The notes: a model not told the origin generated them from the letters alone. A stretch of DNA of 64,000 bases from Alitta virens (GCA_932294295.1 OW028581.1:16947662-17011661); one strand, 5' to 3'. Numbered from the stretch's first letter, positions 44,720 through 57,900 are shown. A program made the numbers and translations.

Positions 44720-46643
44720 GGTGGGTCTGACCTTGTTAGTCATTTTGATTATGATGGGAGATGCTGGGGCCAGCGATGGATCTCAGGGATCGGCGATGTG
44801 GAACACCATGCTGAGGGATGCCCAAGAAGCTCCTCCGAGAGCCATCACGGAGGATGAACTGCGTGAGCGGCCAACACCCCCAAGAGATCTGACAGATGGT
44901 GCGTTGGTGAGAGGTGGAGCATCTCTGAGGACATTGGAGGCTTCATGGGTGGTGTTGGTGACTCTAGAGACACCTCGTTATCCAGAGCAACTGGGCAAGC
45001 TGATACGACTGGTGCGAGAGAGCCGCAAGGACATCAAAGTACATGGATATGTACAAAACTCCTGGGAGTGGCGACTCCGGAGACTGCAGCCCCTGGACGG
45101 AAGCTATGCTGGTCGTAGCAGAAGTGATCCTCCCACTCTTGAGGGGCACCACAAGAGGGGAGCCTTTGACTTCATAGGTACAGGACTGCATGTGCTCTTT
45201 GGAATTGCCACCGACTCCCAGGTACAACATTATGCGGACGCCACGAAAATACTGCAAGTTCGCACGCAGGATATTTTACATCTGACTGAGCGAATGATGA
45301 CGGTGGTAAATCAGAATAGACTATACATCAGGAACATATCGGTGGCCGTGACACAGGTGGATGACCATGTCGTACAGTTAAGTAAATATGTGGGAGAATT
45401 GGCCAGGAGACTGTCTCAAGTCGACACTCGGATCAACAACTTGGAGATTCGCATGGAAATTGAGAGAGCAGTGGAAGAGTGTGAACATTTATATGAGCAA
45501 TACAGAGAACAGATGAGGCTGTATCAGCAGCAGCGAGGGGCACTAGAGCGTGGTGACCTGACCGAGGACATCATGAGTCCCTATGTGCTGAGGAACATTG
45601 TCAACGCTATTGCTCAGTCTGGAAACGACGTGGTGCCAGAATTGACCTGGTATTATCGTCACATTCACATAGAGCCAATTGTGATTGACCGAAGAAGGAT
45701 TATCTTCAGGTTCAATGTACCAACTGTCAATAAGGCCAGTTATCTGCTTTATGACATTCAGAGTTATCCTGTGCCCATTAGGGGATCGAATATGACTGTA
45801 AAAATTGATGTGGGGAACAGTTACGGTTTAGATACAGCAACAGGGCTGTTGTTTGAGCCCGAAGCATGTATTGGAGGGGAGCCGTTGGTGTGCAGAGCAG
45901 GACCATTATTTGATGCAAGGCACATGCCGTGTGCTAGGGGTTTGATATTCAACCAATCGGAGCTTATTAAAAGCTGCCGATTTGATATTGTTAAACAGGC
46001 TAATGTCACCACAGTAAAGCGAGTCTCTCTGAGAACTATAGTGGTGATGACCTGGGGGGAGTCTGTCTCTGCCAGGTGCCCTGGGAAAGTGTACCCACCT
46101 GTTAGACTGGGACCGGGGACTTATGCCATGCATTGTCCTGCTCCTTGTAACATTGCCGGAACAGGATGGCGGGTGCACTGTGTACCTGAATTACACATGG
46201 CTAGGCACATAGTGCACCCTCTGATACATGTGGAGGGACAGTTTAATTTTACAAGGAATCTGGGATTTGAGGCCCTGGTGAGGTCATTTCCCCAATTGAA
46301 GAGCGTATCCACGGCCCAGGTCAACGATATCAGTCAGGAGATGCTGTTGGAGGCCATCCAGGTGAGTCAGAGGCTGTGGGTACAATTCAGTAAACATACT
46401 CCCCTCACGGCATTGATCCTATCTTCCACCATGGTGATAGTAGCACTGATAGGTCTGGGATATTTGGGAGTTGTCAAAAGGGAAGGGATTAGGAGATTGG
46501 GGGCTAAGTTGTGGTGCGGTATAACCCGGAAGAAGGGTGAGACAATGCTGACTAGGAGCTCAGCGTGTTACACACGAGCTGAAGACCACTCCTCCATTAG
46601 ATTACCTGTAGGTGAAGTTAGCCAGGTCATAGCTGAGGTCTAG
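44628..46643 (+). CDS. env: Env, baculovirus-F-like fusion glycoprotein (Gypsy-2)
   Basis: An uninterrupted frame of 671 codons. The true start is probably one of the ATGs at 44658, 44667 or 44709, just before a hydrophobic signal (VGLTLLVILIMMG). It aligns throughout with Gypsy-1 Env: the shared LRTLEASWVVLVTLETP stretch, a GAFDFIGTGLHVLFG fusion-peptide-like segment, NRLYIRNIS, conserved cysteines, a transmembrane segment near the end and a tail with RAEDHSSIRLPVG. The cleavage site before the fusion segment reads HHKR, so it lacks the arginine at P4 found in Gypsy-1 (RRKR). Env is the only long undamaged frame in this element. Confidence 0.87.
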   Translation: MDTPPLVATGMPNMPRETTCRLLSLSQMACKVGLTLLVILIMMGDAGASDGSQGSAMWNTMLRDAQEAPPRAITEDELRERPTPPRDLTDGALVRGGASLRTLEASWVVLVTLETPRYPEQLGKLIRLVRESRKDIKVHGYVQNSWEWRLRRLQPLDGSYAGRSRSDPPTLEGHHKRGAFDFIGTGLHVLFGIATDSQVQHYADATKILQVRTQDILHLTERMMTVVNQNRLYIRNISVAVTQVDDHVVQLSKYVGELARRLSQVDTRINNLEIRMEIERAVEECEHLYEQYREQMRLYQQQRGALERGDLTEDIMSPYVLRNIVNAIAQSGNDVVPELTWYYRHIHIEPIVIDRRRIIFRFNVPTVNKASYLLYDIQSYPVPIRGSNMTVKIDVGNSYGLDTATGLLFEPEACIGGEPLVCRAGPLFDARHMPCARGLIFNQSELIKSCRFDIVKQANVTTVKRVSLRTIVVMTWGESVSARCPGKVYPPVRLGPGTYAMHCPAPCNIAGTGWRVHCVPELHMARHIVHPLIHVEGQFNFTRNLGFEALVRSFPQLKSVSTAQVNDISQEMLLEAIQVSQRLWVQFSKHTPLTALILSSTMVIVALIGLGYLGVVKREGIRRLGAKLWCGITRKKGETMLTRSSACYTRAEDHSSIRLPVGEVSQVIAEV

Positions 46644-47249
46644 AGTACTGAGACCGAGGTGAGGACCTTTCTGCGGTTTTTGATCTTCTCTAGTTATGTG
46701 ATCCAGTCTGTTAGAGAGTTAGGGATCAGATGGGAGGGCCTAGGCCAACGAGTGCAGGGAGTAATATGAATGTTCATTCTTTTAAATGTATGTAATTTGA
46801 AACGTTAGCTGATATGATTTAGATGTTGATGTGTATGAAGTAATTAGACTATGCAGACCTGGTTGTGGTGACCTGGGAATGCTTGGAAGTGGTTGAATCG
46901 TTTGTTAGTTTATCTTATGATTTAAGTGTTAGGATTGCAAGATCAACACCTGGTTCCAACAGATCGGATATTGGATTGTACATGGATATTAAGTAAATGG
47001 AATACGCTGGATTCAGTGTTTATGTGTAGTGACGATGGAGATGTATGTCTATGTGGTTATGTAATTTTGCTATCAAATATGAAAAGTGTCAAACTGTGTA
47101 GTGCTAGGATGGAATCATCATTTTTGTTAAGTGAAATGTATTTTATAATATAGATATGAACTTTATTGTCAATGTAAATAATGTAGAGTGATTATTCATA
47201 CTAATTATCTTGGTGTATGTATACATCTCACTCAAATGGTGATGAGCAA
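46644..47249 (+). other. Gypsy-2 3' non-coding region
   Basis: Between the env stop and the 3' LTR. A weak purine-rich GGTGATGAG just before 47250 may be the second-strand primer and resembles the one in Gypsy-1. The short frame at 46926-47153 shows no recognisable content. Confidence 0.6.
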
Positions 47250-47943
47250 TGTAAAAGGCACTGGCCTTTTGCTCTTAATTTAAACTAAAATAATGATTCC
47301 TGATTTTAATATGTATAATGTTCAGAACTATGGAAGTGATGGCTGCAGATTGCCATCACTGATTGCAGTCTCCACTAATTGTGTGTAGGTCATTAGGGAA
47401 GGCAGGGGATCCATCAATGTACCATGGCCAGCTGGTCAGATTGTACTCCTCTGTATGATCTTGATCCTGATGACCGAAATGGGATCAAGGGTGATTGGAT
47501 CTTCCTGGCCTAATGACTATACAGTCTCCTGGGGTGTGGAGTTGATGAGGAGAGAAGGGTGTGGGTCTGATTGCCTGCCACCTGTCCTGTGTGACCCAGT
47601 GCACTTATGGGTAGGAATTAATGCATGAATGAGTTTGTCCATTGTATGGCATGAAAGGTGATGGATGACTGACTTTGGGTGCACAGTTGTGGGGGTGTGC
47701 TTGGCCACAGATGAAAGGGATTGATTAGTGATTGAGATTGTTACCCCTCCATTAGGGAGGTTCTTTGTGTGATGAAATGATATAAATAATAAACATGGAA
47801 AGTTTCTGGCATCTTTGGTTTTGACCAACATGCAGAGCAGACCAGCTTGACACAACTTACTGTTTTGAATGATCATTTATGATGAGACTATGAACTACTG
47901 GAAGGAGACATACTATGTCACTATCTACACTGAGGATTTTACA
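47250..47943 (+). repeat. 3' LTR of Gypsy-2
   Basis: 694 bp, almost identical to 39056-39750, followed by the ATAT target duplication. Confidence 0.92.
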
Positions 47944-47947
47944 ATAT

Positions 47948-50629
47948 CCTCATGTTGTCCTATAGCTCTAGATAGATAGATAAATTGATATCCACGTGTG
48001 TTTGTATCTAGCAGAACAGTGAATGAATGAATGGATTTGCACAATCATCACAGACATGTGCATAGCAACATAGTGTGACAGTGATTCTCATAAATCATTA
48101 ATAATCTTTATCCAGGTAACATGTGATGCGCACTACCTAGGTGCATGTTTTGTCCTAGATCTAGCTGCCTCTGTACCCAAAATTAGCCTTGAACCCCGAA
48201 AAGAGCTACTTAGGTCAAGGTCAGGTCAGGTTAGGTCAATATCCTAACAAAACTGCAGCCTGATGCAGCGACTGATTATATTATATATGAGGGGTAGGGT
48301 GGATGGACCAAACTCCAGCCCCCATCACAGTGCCGTTAACTTCCATCAAAAAAATGTAATATACCAGACATACTTGGGGAAATAAAGTTGATTGAAAATG
48401 TATGTTATTTGCAACACATTTGCATATAATTGAGTAAAATATATGTATTTACATTGATGTCAAACAACCAGCAAATCAAACATGTCAAAACACTTAAAAA
48501 ATTGACCAAATTTCAGTCTCTGATCTTAATTCCAGCCTACGGTGTACCAAATTCCAGCCATATTCTTGTAAACCATTCCTGCACTCTGTAACTCCTTGCG
48601 GGTGCTGTGGAAATCGGATTTGATGATGCACATATGTGACTGCACTGATTGGTGCCTACTGTTCATATTTTGCAATTTTGAACCCTTTGCCTGAATTCAT
48701 ACTTGTTGTAAAATGGTAGCAAGTGTGATGGCCTTCCAATATAGGGCAACGTTGGTAATATAGGCAGCAGTAATATGGGCACCTTGTGGTAACTGAAAGC
48801 CATCAGTGGTTCATGCTCACACCTGGTGGAATTTTCAAGTATGTTCAAGGTCATCATCTGTAGAGCAGACAGCAAGCACATTTGAGGCTGCTATTGTTCT
48901 CATGTAATTCAGACTTAAATATTTACCCGTAATTTCTTTCGTTGTTTTTGTTAAGGGTAAAAGCCTGTAGCATATGCTAATTTGGTGTAGATATATCAAC
49001 CTGACGTTTTTTTTATAGTGAATACTCTTTTCTTTGATTCTCGCTCATTTGCAATGGCCATGTGAGGTCAGCATCTCAGTCTAAAATGGAAGGCGCACGT
49101 GGTTGGGTAATATGTGCATAGCTGATTTATGCTTTCTTTAGTGATACTTATTGTCATCATGTAAGGAGTGTAACATTAACAAGCAAAGCTCTCTTTAAAA
49201 AAGAGACCTGTATCAGAATTGGTTGAAGTAGTCTAGACATGGGGAAAAAATTAATTCATGTATTTTGTATAGGCTTAAGGGTATTAGTTGCAGGTAACAT
49301 ATTGACAAGGTATTATGTCAAACTTTTACAATAAATTAGTATAGTTCAAAATAGGTCTTTATTGCCGAAATTGCTATAGAATGTACTTTTCAATAGATCC
49401 TTGCTACTCTTGCCTAGCTACCCACAACTGTCTTCAAATCAACTACTTGCACCATCTACAGTATACGTAATAATAAAAAGACTCCTTTGCTTGTTAGTAT
49501 TACTATGAAAAAATAACTAAATATATTTCAAAATTTCCTGCTATTAAGTTGTACAGAATATTGTCTAGTTCTTTTTAATAAATATTTTAAGTACCTAAAT
49601 ACTTTAGTATTCTGAAATTTGCAGCCTACAAAACAGAGTCTTTCAGAAAAATATGACATGTTTTGCAAATCTATCAGCATAATTCAGATCCAAATTACAA
49701 AATATAATCATGTTTCATTTCTTCACATTAACATACATAATTGACAGGTTCAATGAGTGTAGCATTTTTTGAACTGCATATATGCTGTTAAAACAGTTTG
49801 AGAAATAATTTCATTTCAACATTGGCCTATTTGTATTTATTTGTTATTAATTACAGTGTACAGTTTCAAACACAATCAGCTATCAGAAACAGAAAGAGCA
49901 ATTGATAAATCCAATTTGTAATAATGCTGTTTCACTTAAGAAAGAGTGAGAACTGTGGTGTGTGTGGCCAGTTTCATTCCTTTTATAGAGTGTGGGTGTG
50001 TGTCTGCAATGGAGTGACCACTGCTACACTTGCATAACAACATCAGCATCACAAGCACAAATTCATGATGGATTTTTTTGTTAACAGCCAAAACACCATA
50101 GTTACCATTCAAATGACATTCGTTAACTTTTGTTGAGTTGCTAGGCAGTTTACATGATGGGCCTCCAACAGATATTTGTTGAAACCTTCATAAGCTTTCA
50201 CTCCTAAGCAGCTGCTAAGACTAAAATGAACTGTGCCACTTTTGGGGAAATCAGACTAACATGGGTGAGTCCATTGATGTTGGAGGGGTGACTGTTACGA
50301 TTTAATAAATACCTTTGTACATTAACCTTAGGCACCTTTGACCTATGGTCCTCGATTCAAAGTTGCTCAATATTATTCAAGGAAGACAAACATGCCAAAG
50401 TTAGGACATATTAAGCCTTTTTCAAGCTTGTGAAGATCAGTGATCTGACCACAGGTTAAATGTACACAAACAACAGTGATGTCACGGCTAATTTACACAA
50501 ACCTCAGAAGATTATTTGTAAAACCAATCTTAGTAAGTATCTCTATCTCTCTGAGTTCGGCTAATTATAAGATATGTTGTGGATTGAGATTCTGATACAA
50601 AAAAACTCATTGGTCTGTTAATCATGTCT
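47948..50629. other. Intergenic, no gene seen
   Basis: AT-rich, without exons or repeats I can name. A direct GGTCAAGGTCAGGTCAGGTTAGGTCA stretch near 48213-48238 is a loose AGGTCA half-site array. It could be chance or a nuclear-receptor-type site. Confidence 0.45.
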
Positions 50630-51240
50630 AAACGTTCGTGAGGCAGTCGTAGATCGCTCGCCGAATGTCTGTAAAATGCCCGCCGGATGTCGGTCAAATG
50701 CTAGCAGAACGTCTGTCCCAAGGCATCCATGAGGCACCCCATGAGGCATCTTTGAGGCACTCGTAGATCGCTCGTTAGATCGCCCGTAGATTGTAGATTG
50801 CTCATAGATCGCCCGTGCGAGTGGTTCAAGGATGGGCAAGGATGGGCATCCGACTGACGTCTGCCGAGCGTTTTATGAGCATTCTACGAGTGAACGCGAG
50901 TGAATAGCAAGTATATACGGATGGACAGTGGCTGCGTATGGCCATACGTCGGATATAAGTAGGAGGTACGTATGACGTATGTATGAAGTATGTAGGACGT
51001 ACGTAGGACGTATGTAGGACGCTCGCCGACTGACCCCCGAGCAAGTGACGTAACTAATATAAACAATTTACTCGTAGAACGTCCGCCAAAGTTTTAAACA
51101 GGTTTAAACATTTTGCCCTCTCTATGTATGGTCGTGAGTGGTCAAGCGCGACCAGGAGTGATATACGAATTAGCGTGAGTATACGTAAAACACTCAGCGA
51201 GTGAATCACGTATGGACCAGGATGAGCAAGAGTAAAAAAT
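50630..51240. repeat. CpG-rich degenerate short-word tract
   Basis: Words such as CGTAGATCGC, CGCTCGCCG, ATGAGGCA, GGACGTA[C/T]GTA and GAGTGAA recur irregularly over about 600 bp. CpG density is far above the flanks. Open frames here are by-products. It may be a decayed satellite or a non-autonomous element, and no ends were found. Confidence 0.5.
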
Positions 51241-52430
51241 TAGGAATTAGGTCACCTAGTGGCTGGAATAAGGGAATGGTAAGCTAGAATAAGGTCATTT
51301 GACATATTTAATCTGTATCTCATCATATTAAAAACATTGTAAGAGAATAGGAGTAAAATGCTTCTATTTGAAAAGTTAATTCATGTATTTGACTAATGAA
51401 GCAATACAGATTGTTATAATTATGCCATGAAAAGAGTTTATCAAACTTAAGAAAGTTTAACTGGCATTCCATTCTGTTTCAAACCAGAAATGTCTCCCCC
51501 TCAAATGCGATCTGGAAAACGGACAGATGTAATCGCAAAATGGCATTTATCTGAGGCCTCTTAGAATCTCAGAACATGTCAATGCCCAAGAAAACATTTT
51601 ATGTGGAGATATAAACTGGTTTGACAAGGCATGATTTACAGCCCATTTCAACATAAAAATCAAGACAAATATAGTATGATTCATAAGTTTGTGTGACTTA
51701 CATTTTATGTGGAGATGTCAACTGTGCTCAGAATATACATGTAATAGTAGAACTTCGTAAGACTTTTTCAAAAGTAAATTTTATCCAAGGCTTCTCTGTG
51801 TAGTTGATCTACCAATCAGATCAGGCAGTAAATGATGGATTAGCAGTCTCAACGCTGTCAACAGAGGTCCACCAAAGTTCATATTACGCCTGACAATTTA
51901 AAGCTTAAAAGTGTTATAAACATAAGAGCATTAGTTACTTATTACCGTTTTAATAATGTAACCAAAAAATTACATAAAATGTGATTTACAGCTTATGTCA
52001 TTGGCCCTCGGGAGGGGGGGGGGGGGCAGGTTTTTAGGTGAACAGTATGATAGACAAATTAATAGCGTCATTCTATTCTTATAGAACGTCGACCTATGAA
52101 CCATGCCGCTATATTGATTAGTTCTGTATTATGCATATGCATTGAATTCTTTTATTCTGTGCTTTAATTCGTTTGCAAAAATTTATTGATTTTATAGATC
52201 TTGTTTTTGTTTCATTAGAATTTGGGGAAGACTCCACCCTTCATTAAAATCAAGTTGTTCAACACATAGTGACACTGTATGGCGTTTGTCTATTATTAGG
52301 TTTCAGGTTTAATATATAAAAATGGCACCATTGATTATGTTTCAGGTTGAGTGAGAAAATAGGTCTAAATGATTATATAGATTCAGACTAAGATATTAAC
52401 AATTCGTAATTTTTATATTTACAAATGGTC
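51241..52430. other. Intergenic, no gene seen
   Basis: AT-rich sequence with a G-run at about 52011-52026. No coding similarity recognised. Confidence 0.45.
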
Positions 52431-52510
52431 TAGTCTCGGATCTCTAGGTCCAGTGGCTAAGCAGTTGTAGTCATGCACATTATGTCTTAAGTTCAAACCC
52501 AGCCATGGCA
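52431..52510 (+). repeat. tRNA-derived SINE-like unit
   Basis: The plus strand reads GGTCCAGTGGCTAAGCAG (A-box region) and AAGTTCAAACCCAGCC (B-box region). The fold is not a convincing functional tRNA. Confidence 0.5.
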
Positions 52511-52879
52511 TTATTGAGGAACTTAGTACATTGCTTAATAAAAAAACTTCAAACTTCCCCGAGAAGGTGTAACTGTTTAGTTGACTGAAACTGTTTATGA
52601 GTGATAACAAAATACCTAGCCTGATTTACATTTACAGAATGAAATAATTGTATGGTATATTTTTATAGTCAATACAACTAAAAAATTCCAACATCATTAA
52701 TTAACTGTAGTAAAATCAAGGGTGAAGTGCAATAATTCCGAAGAGCACTAAAATGTCATCTTGTGCACAATGATGTAATTAATATATGCATCATTTATTT
52801 GTACATTTTTACATTGTACAATTCAAACATTGCAATGTAAAGTGCACAATACATTACATTAAATGCATAGAAAATGTTA

Positions 52880-53483
52880 GCCAGAACCGACCTACATTGC
52901 ATTAGATGCGATGTAGGGTCGGAACGACTTGCATATGAGTTCGTCGAATTTGATATTTTTGACATAGTTTTTTCAACAAACATGTTAGCATACGTTATTT
53001 CGTCGTATGTACTGGAGGACTGCTCTGTTTACTATTGTGTTGCACTCAGTTATGGTTGATTTCTTCCAATTTTAATAACTGCCTGTGCCATTTTCGACTT
53101 GATAATCCATCCGCCTAGTTCCACTAAAACTCACTAGAGGGCTCCGGCGTCATCATAGCGCCACCCAGATGCAATGGTGCAGATAGATATCTAATACTTT
53201 AGCTTCATTACACCCGTAGAACAGTGGAATAGTGGAAATAGTTAATTAACTTATTTTAATGAAATTGAGAAAACTACGGACTTGCCAGCGCTATCCTGTG
53301 TGAATCTTATTATGCACTAGGGGCGTTGAAACGTCGCTGGAGCCCTCTTGTGAGTTTTGGCAGAACTAGACAGCCATGTTTCTCATAATGCTCTCATGTA
53401 ATCAAGTAAACATGAGATCAAAAATAGTGCAGAAATCGATGATAATTGGAAGAAATCAACCATATCTGAGTGAGATACAATAG
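52880..53483 (-). repeat. Dispersed repeat, inverted copy of 9.63-10.35 kb
   Basis: It contains the palindromic core (52887-52922) and the AAACTCACTAGAGGGCTCCGG-bounded block (53127-53359), both shared in inverted orientation with the 9.6-10.35 kb repeat. In addition, 53032-53075 and 53434-53483 are inverted relative to each other (CTATTGT...TGGTTGATTTCTTCCAAT), so this copy could fold back. Confidence 0.6.
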
Positions 53484-54661
53484 AAAAGGTATGTCTAACC
53501 CTAGAGCAGGTGTATTTCGCTTGGCAAACGTTTATTAAAAGGCTAGTTCCCACACAAGCCAAAAATTAAATATTTTTTCATCCAGGACCTTGTAACCCTG
53601 TTGAAGCTAAGAAAATGTATAATCATTTCTGCAAAATTGTACATGTATTGGAAATATTGATTAAAATGTTGCAATGGCATTGCACAGTTCATTGACCTCA
53701 GTAGGTGTGAATCCTGGTAATGCCATAGTGCCATGATCTTTGATATTCCGGGAACCATCTTATAACTTCTGTGAATATTATGCATCCTCATCAAAACACG
53801 GTTTTTTTATCTTTCGTTTCTCGACACCGCCAGCCCAAATTTTGCAGTGCTGCTCAATTAATAAATCAACAATTGCACATAAATATTATATTTATGAAAA
53901 AAACACTTTCTGGTGAGTAAACTTAAAGTCAATTTTCTATTATTTTATTTTCCGACTGACCGTCTCATGAAAAACGGTCCGAGAAAGTTCCAAGAAACAA
54001 AAGATAAAAAAAACGTGGCCTGACAATGTATATAGTATATACATCATCTACATGTATATTTATTTCATCCGATTTATTTATTTCTGCTTATTTAATTTAT
54101 TCCTTATTTATGTTCTACTCTTATTCTTATTTATTTAATTTATTTATTACCATTCAACTATATATTTTATGGTTCTGTTCTACTATCTTTGCTAATTGCC
54201 CTGATGGTGCCTTGTTTTATACATATGCCTATAGTTGTACATAATTATCATTTAGATGTTTTTTAATATGTAACTAATTTAGGTACATGTAGATTGTTCT
54301 TTTATTTTACTTTATCATTATATATATGTATATTTTTTATCCTTGTATTTTATTTTTTAATGACACATGTATCTTTTTGATGCTCTGCAGTCAATAAAAT
54401 TATATATATATATATATAGTTATGGTGGCACCAAGCTTTTCGAATCATGTCCAGTACAAATTACACAGGTTTCAAAATTGTGCAGGTGTTCGCAACAGTG
54501 AATCAATAATATTGATATTAAAAAATCCACAATTTATCATGGTGATTAATTGTCGTTACCCTTAAAAGCAAAGACATACTTAAGTGAGGTTTTTAGGAAA
54601 AATAAGTATAACAATAAACAGTGGTAATACAAAATGAATTTTATTCAATTTTCTGTAAAAT
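53484..54661. other. Intergenic downstream of transporter copy 3
   Basis: AT-rich with a TA repeat near 54400-54418. No gene seen. Confidence 0.5.
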
Positions 54662-54667
54662 TTTATT
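54662..54667 (-). promoter_or_regulatory. Poly(A) signal of transporter copy 3
   Basis: AATAAA on the minus strand about 32 bp after the stop codon. A second one lies near 54641. Confidence 0.55.
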
Positions 54668-54698
54668 ATAAAACTATAATTTATACACGTAGGTATAG

Positions 54699-54914
54699 TT
54701 AGGATTTATCAGAATCGTTGCTAGATCTCTTCTGAAGAATATAAACAAAAATCATGAGTATAAAAGACAAAAATGGAAAAGAAGAACAAGCAAAAAACGG
54801 CGTGTTTATATTTCCTGAGACTTCATAGATGATAGCTAAAAAAAAAAAAGAAAAGAAAAAAGGTATAAAATAAAAAAACATTAATTTATCATCTGACACT
54901 GTAAAAAATTGCTG

Positions 54915-54945
<31 letters not shown>

Positions 54946-57900
54946 ACTGCTCTACCATAAAATTCATGGTTAATAGACTGAATCTGGCATTAAGCATAAT
55001 ACCAGGGTTTTTTTTTTTCAGTGAGGCACCTTAAATCTATACTATGACATCATAACATTTAAAGAAGCGAAACAAAACAAGATCGAGATTACTGTGATTT
55101 TTTTTTCTTGGTAGTATTTTGTCACAAGAATTTTAAACCAATGTATTCTCTGATTTACCAAACACATGCCATAAATGAAATTATTTTTGTTAAATATCTT
55201 ACGAGCGTTTGCTCTGGTAATGTCAACTGTCAAAAGTCAACGAACAACCTTAACGCTTGTTCGTCACAATACTTAATACATGGTATACTGACCTTGCAGG
55301 GGTAAACCAATGAGACCTCCTACGCCCTGTCCTGTGCACATGAGACCATAAGACCGAGTGACCCTTTCCACCCCCATAACATCCACTAGGAGGGTTGGGG
55401 TAGTGGACACAATTACACCTGAAACAAATATTGCAAAATTATAAGACATTCTGTATGATAGAAAGAAAAACACATAATCTCAAGACATTCATAATTATAT
55501 GATAAAAACAAATATTGACAACATCAGAAGAGGTTTTATAGAGTCAAGCTCAAGGAAGCCAGTGACAATATATTATTTTGCCTTATGTTTTATGTCATAA
55601 CCAATACTTTTTCAATGTATTACTGGATATTGTCTGCTTATCTCCAGCAACCACTGCCTTACCCCACCCAGGCGTGAATAGCTACATGGCACTATGCAAC
55701 CCCGGGCATGGTGTTGGGGCTAACTTTTCTTGAATTTGGAGTAAACAGGAGTAGAGAATAGTAGAGAGGAGTAGAGAGGAATAGAGAGGAGTAGATAGAA
55801 AGGAGTAGACAGGATGGGATAGGTGCAAACTTTAAATTCACGGTCACCGTGGTTATGCTTTTTTCGAGGAGTTTTTCAGAGAATTGAGAAAGACTAGACT
55901 GATCTGTTAGGTATGAAATTAGCACTGGAACCGCAGTCTCCTACACTGTAGTGGTCGCTAGCATTTCTTTCATGGATTGAGATTGGCAGAGGATAAGCAG
56001 GGCTATGATTGGTCATTGCATCGTGGTTTCTGAATGGTTGATTTGAACAACCCCCTTTGGTATCAGCCAATCAGAAACGGGAACAGCATCAGCCAATCAG
56101 AAAACAGTCAAGATCCTGACTATAAGTCACGTGATAATGGCGGCCGAGACCGACTCCTATGCACTCGTGCGGAGGAGGGGCCCAACTTAGTATGAAATCA
56201 GCAAATGGAAAAAAGGTCATTGTGGTTAATATTTTCTCTTATCATACTTATAGAAATCGAGGACACATTATTACCTGAACACACAGCTGTACAAAAAGCA
56301 CACCCGCAAAGCCAGTAGTAGTCAGATATGAGTCCTGTCAGTATCTCGGTCCAACCAGCTATAAACATCATTGTGGCAAAGATTAAACTCCTGTTTAAAT
56401 TACAAGTAATGCTCTGAATTCCCACCAGGAGGCGCCCTACAAAATCTCCAGCTCCCAAGACAGCCACCAAGGTCGCCACCTGCCACTTGCTGTAGTCCTG
56501 AAAAAAAGTTTAAAAAAAAAGATAAAAGATTGTGAGGTAGTCCAAGATAAATCAATGTATATAGTGAAGAAGAATTATAATATTAGATTTGAGGTCATGT
56601 CATCAACATACTGTGTATCACAGATGAAGTTTCACAGATGTATGCCAGACAGATGAAGTTAGATTACTTTTATTTGTTGGAGAAAATATTTGCATGACAC
56701 TTTGATTTTATCAAGAACGTACAATAATAGCATTTTATGCCTAGTATAAATACTACAACTAACTTTAGATATAATCACAGTCAAAACTCACCAAAGACAG
56801 CAGCTTGATTGGTAGAATTACATAAGGCACTGCACTTTCCATTGCTTTTAAGAACTGAGCCACAATGACAAGACTTAGCTTTGGATCTTTTAAGTCTTTA
56901 AAAGTTTTCAATAAAGTCAACCCAACTTCTCGCATACTCTTGCACAGCTGTTTGAGGCTATGCGAACAACCTGTATTGGTTTGTTTATAATTTTCTGACC
57001 GTTCAACATCAAGTTTAGTAATATCGTCTTTATATGGAACATAAAACATTGCGAAAGGTACAGCATTAAGTAGAATGCCAGCCATCATGAGAAGTGCCCC
57101 TCTCCAGGCATATAGGTCAATTAACCATCTGACAATGAATGCGAAAAGAAATGTCCCAATGGGAGATCCAGTACAGACAAAGGCCGTTGCTAAACCTCTT
57201 CTTTTTGTGAAGTAACTTTGGACGATCACAATACATGGTAAGAACTGGAAAGCCATGCCAACACCTGAAATTGATAACATGAAAATTAATTCCACTAAGC
57301 AAATTACTCACATTGGAGATAGAGACCAAAAACATAGGCTGCGCTGTAGCAAAAACCTCAGCGAATCCCTCGTAGCACACAGGCATCATTATCAGGCATC
57401 ATTAAAATGGTATAGTGTCTATCCGACAGGCAAGAGGGTGGGACACTTTCGTTTCCAGAACAGAACTCCTAATACTAATGTACTTACCCTAACAAAATCT
57501 CATACAGTAATACTCTATATGGCCTAGTGGTACCTTTATATAGTTACAGTAATACCCTATATGTGGTACCTTTTGATAGTCACATTGACATGCTCTGGAT
57601 AGGAAAGTGTAACACCCGCCCTCCTGCTTTACAGACGTACACTGAACAGTTTTAGTGATGCCTGTTTGATATGTGGGATTCGCTGAGGGTTTTGCTGCAG
57701 CGCAGCCTATGTTTTTTCTTACCATCCTGTCCTCTTAGCAATCCTGACATGAATGTCTCCTTGGTGGTTAACACATTGTATACTACTACATTTTTATTTC
57801 ACATTTTGGAGATAATAAATTCTTGAAAGACGTAATTTTCGACAGCTTTTCAATCTTCCTCAATAGCTTTTTGAACACTATATTACCTCCAGAAGGCAAA

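Larger units (their letters stand above)
39056..47943 (+). mobile_element. Gypsy-2: env-bearing LTR retrotransposon, decayed coding region
   Basis: 8,888 bp with LTRs 39056-39750 (695 bp) and 47250-47943 (694 bp), starting TGTAAAAGG and ending TTTTACA, flanked by ATAT (39052-39055 and 47944-47947). Gene order and proteins match Gypsy-1. By eye the LTRs differ by three substitutions and one 1-bp gap, so the insertion is young. Yet gag and pol carry several frameshifts and stops, and one deletion. Confidence 0.93.

Noticed and set aside
50618..51066. Three overlapping minus-strand frames
   Set aside because: They arise from the CpG-rich word repeats and have repetitive, unrelated peptides.
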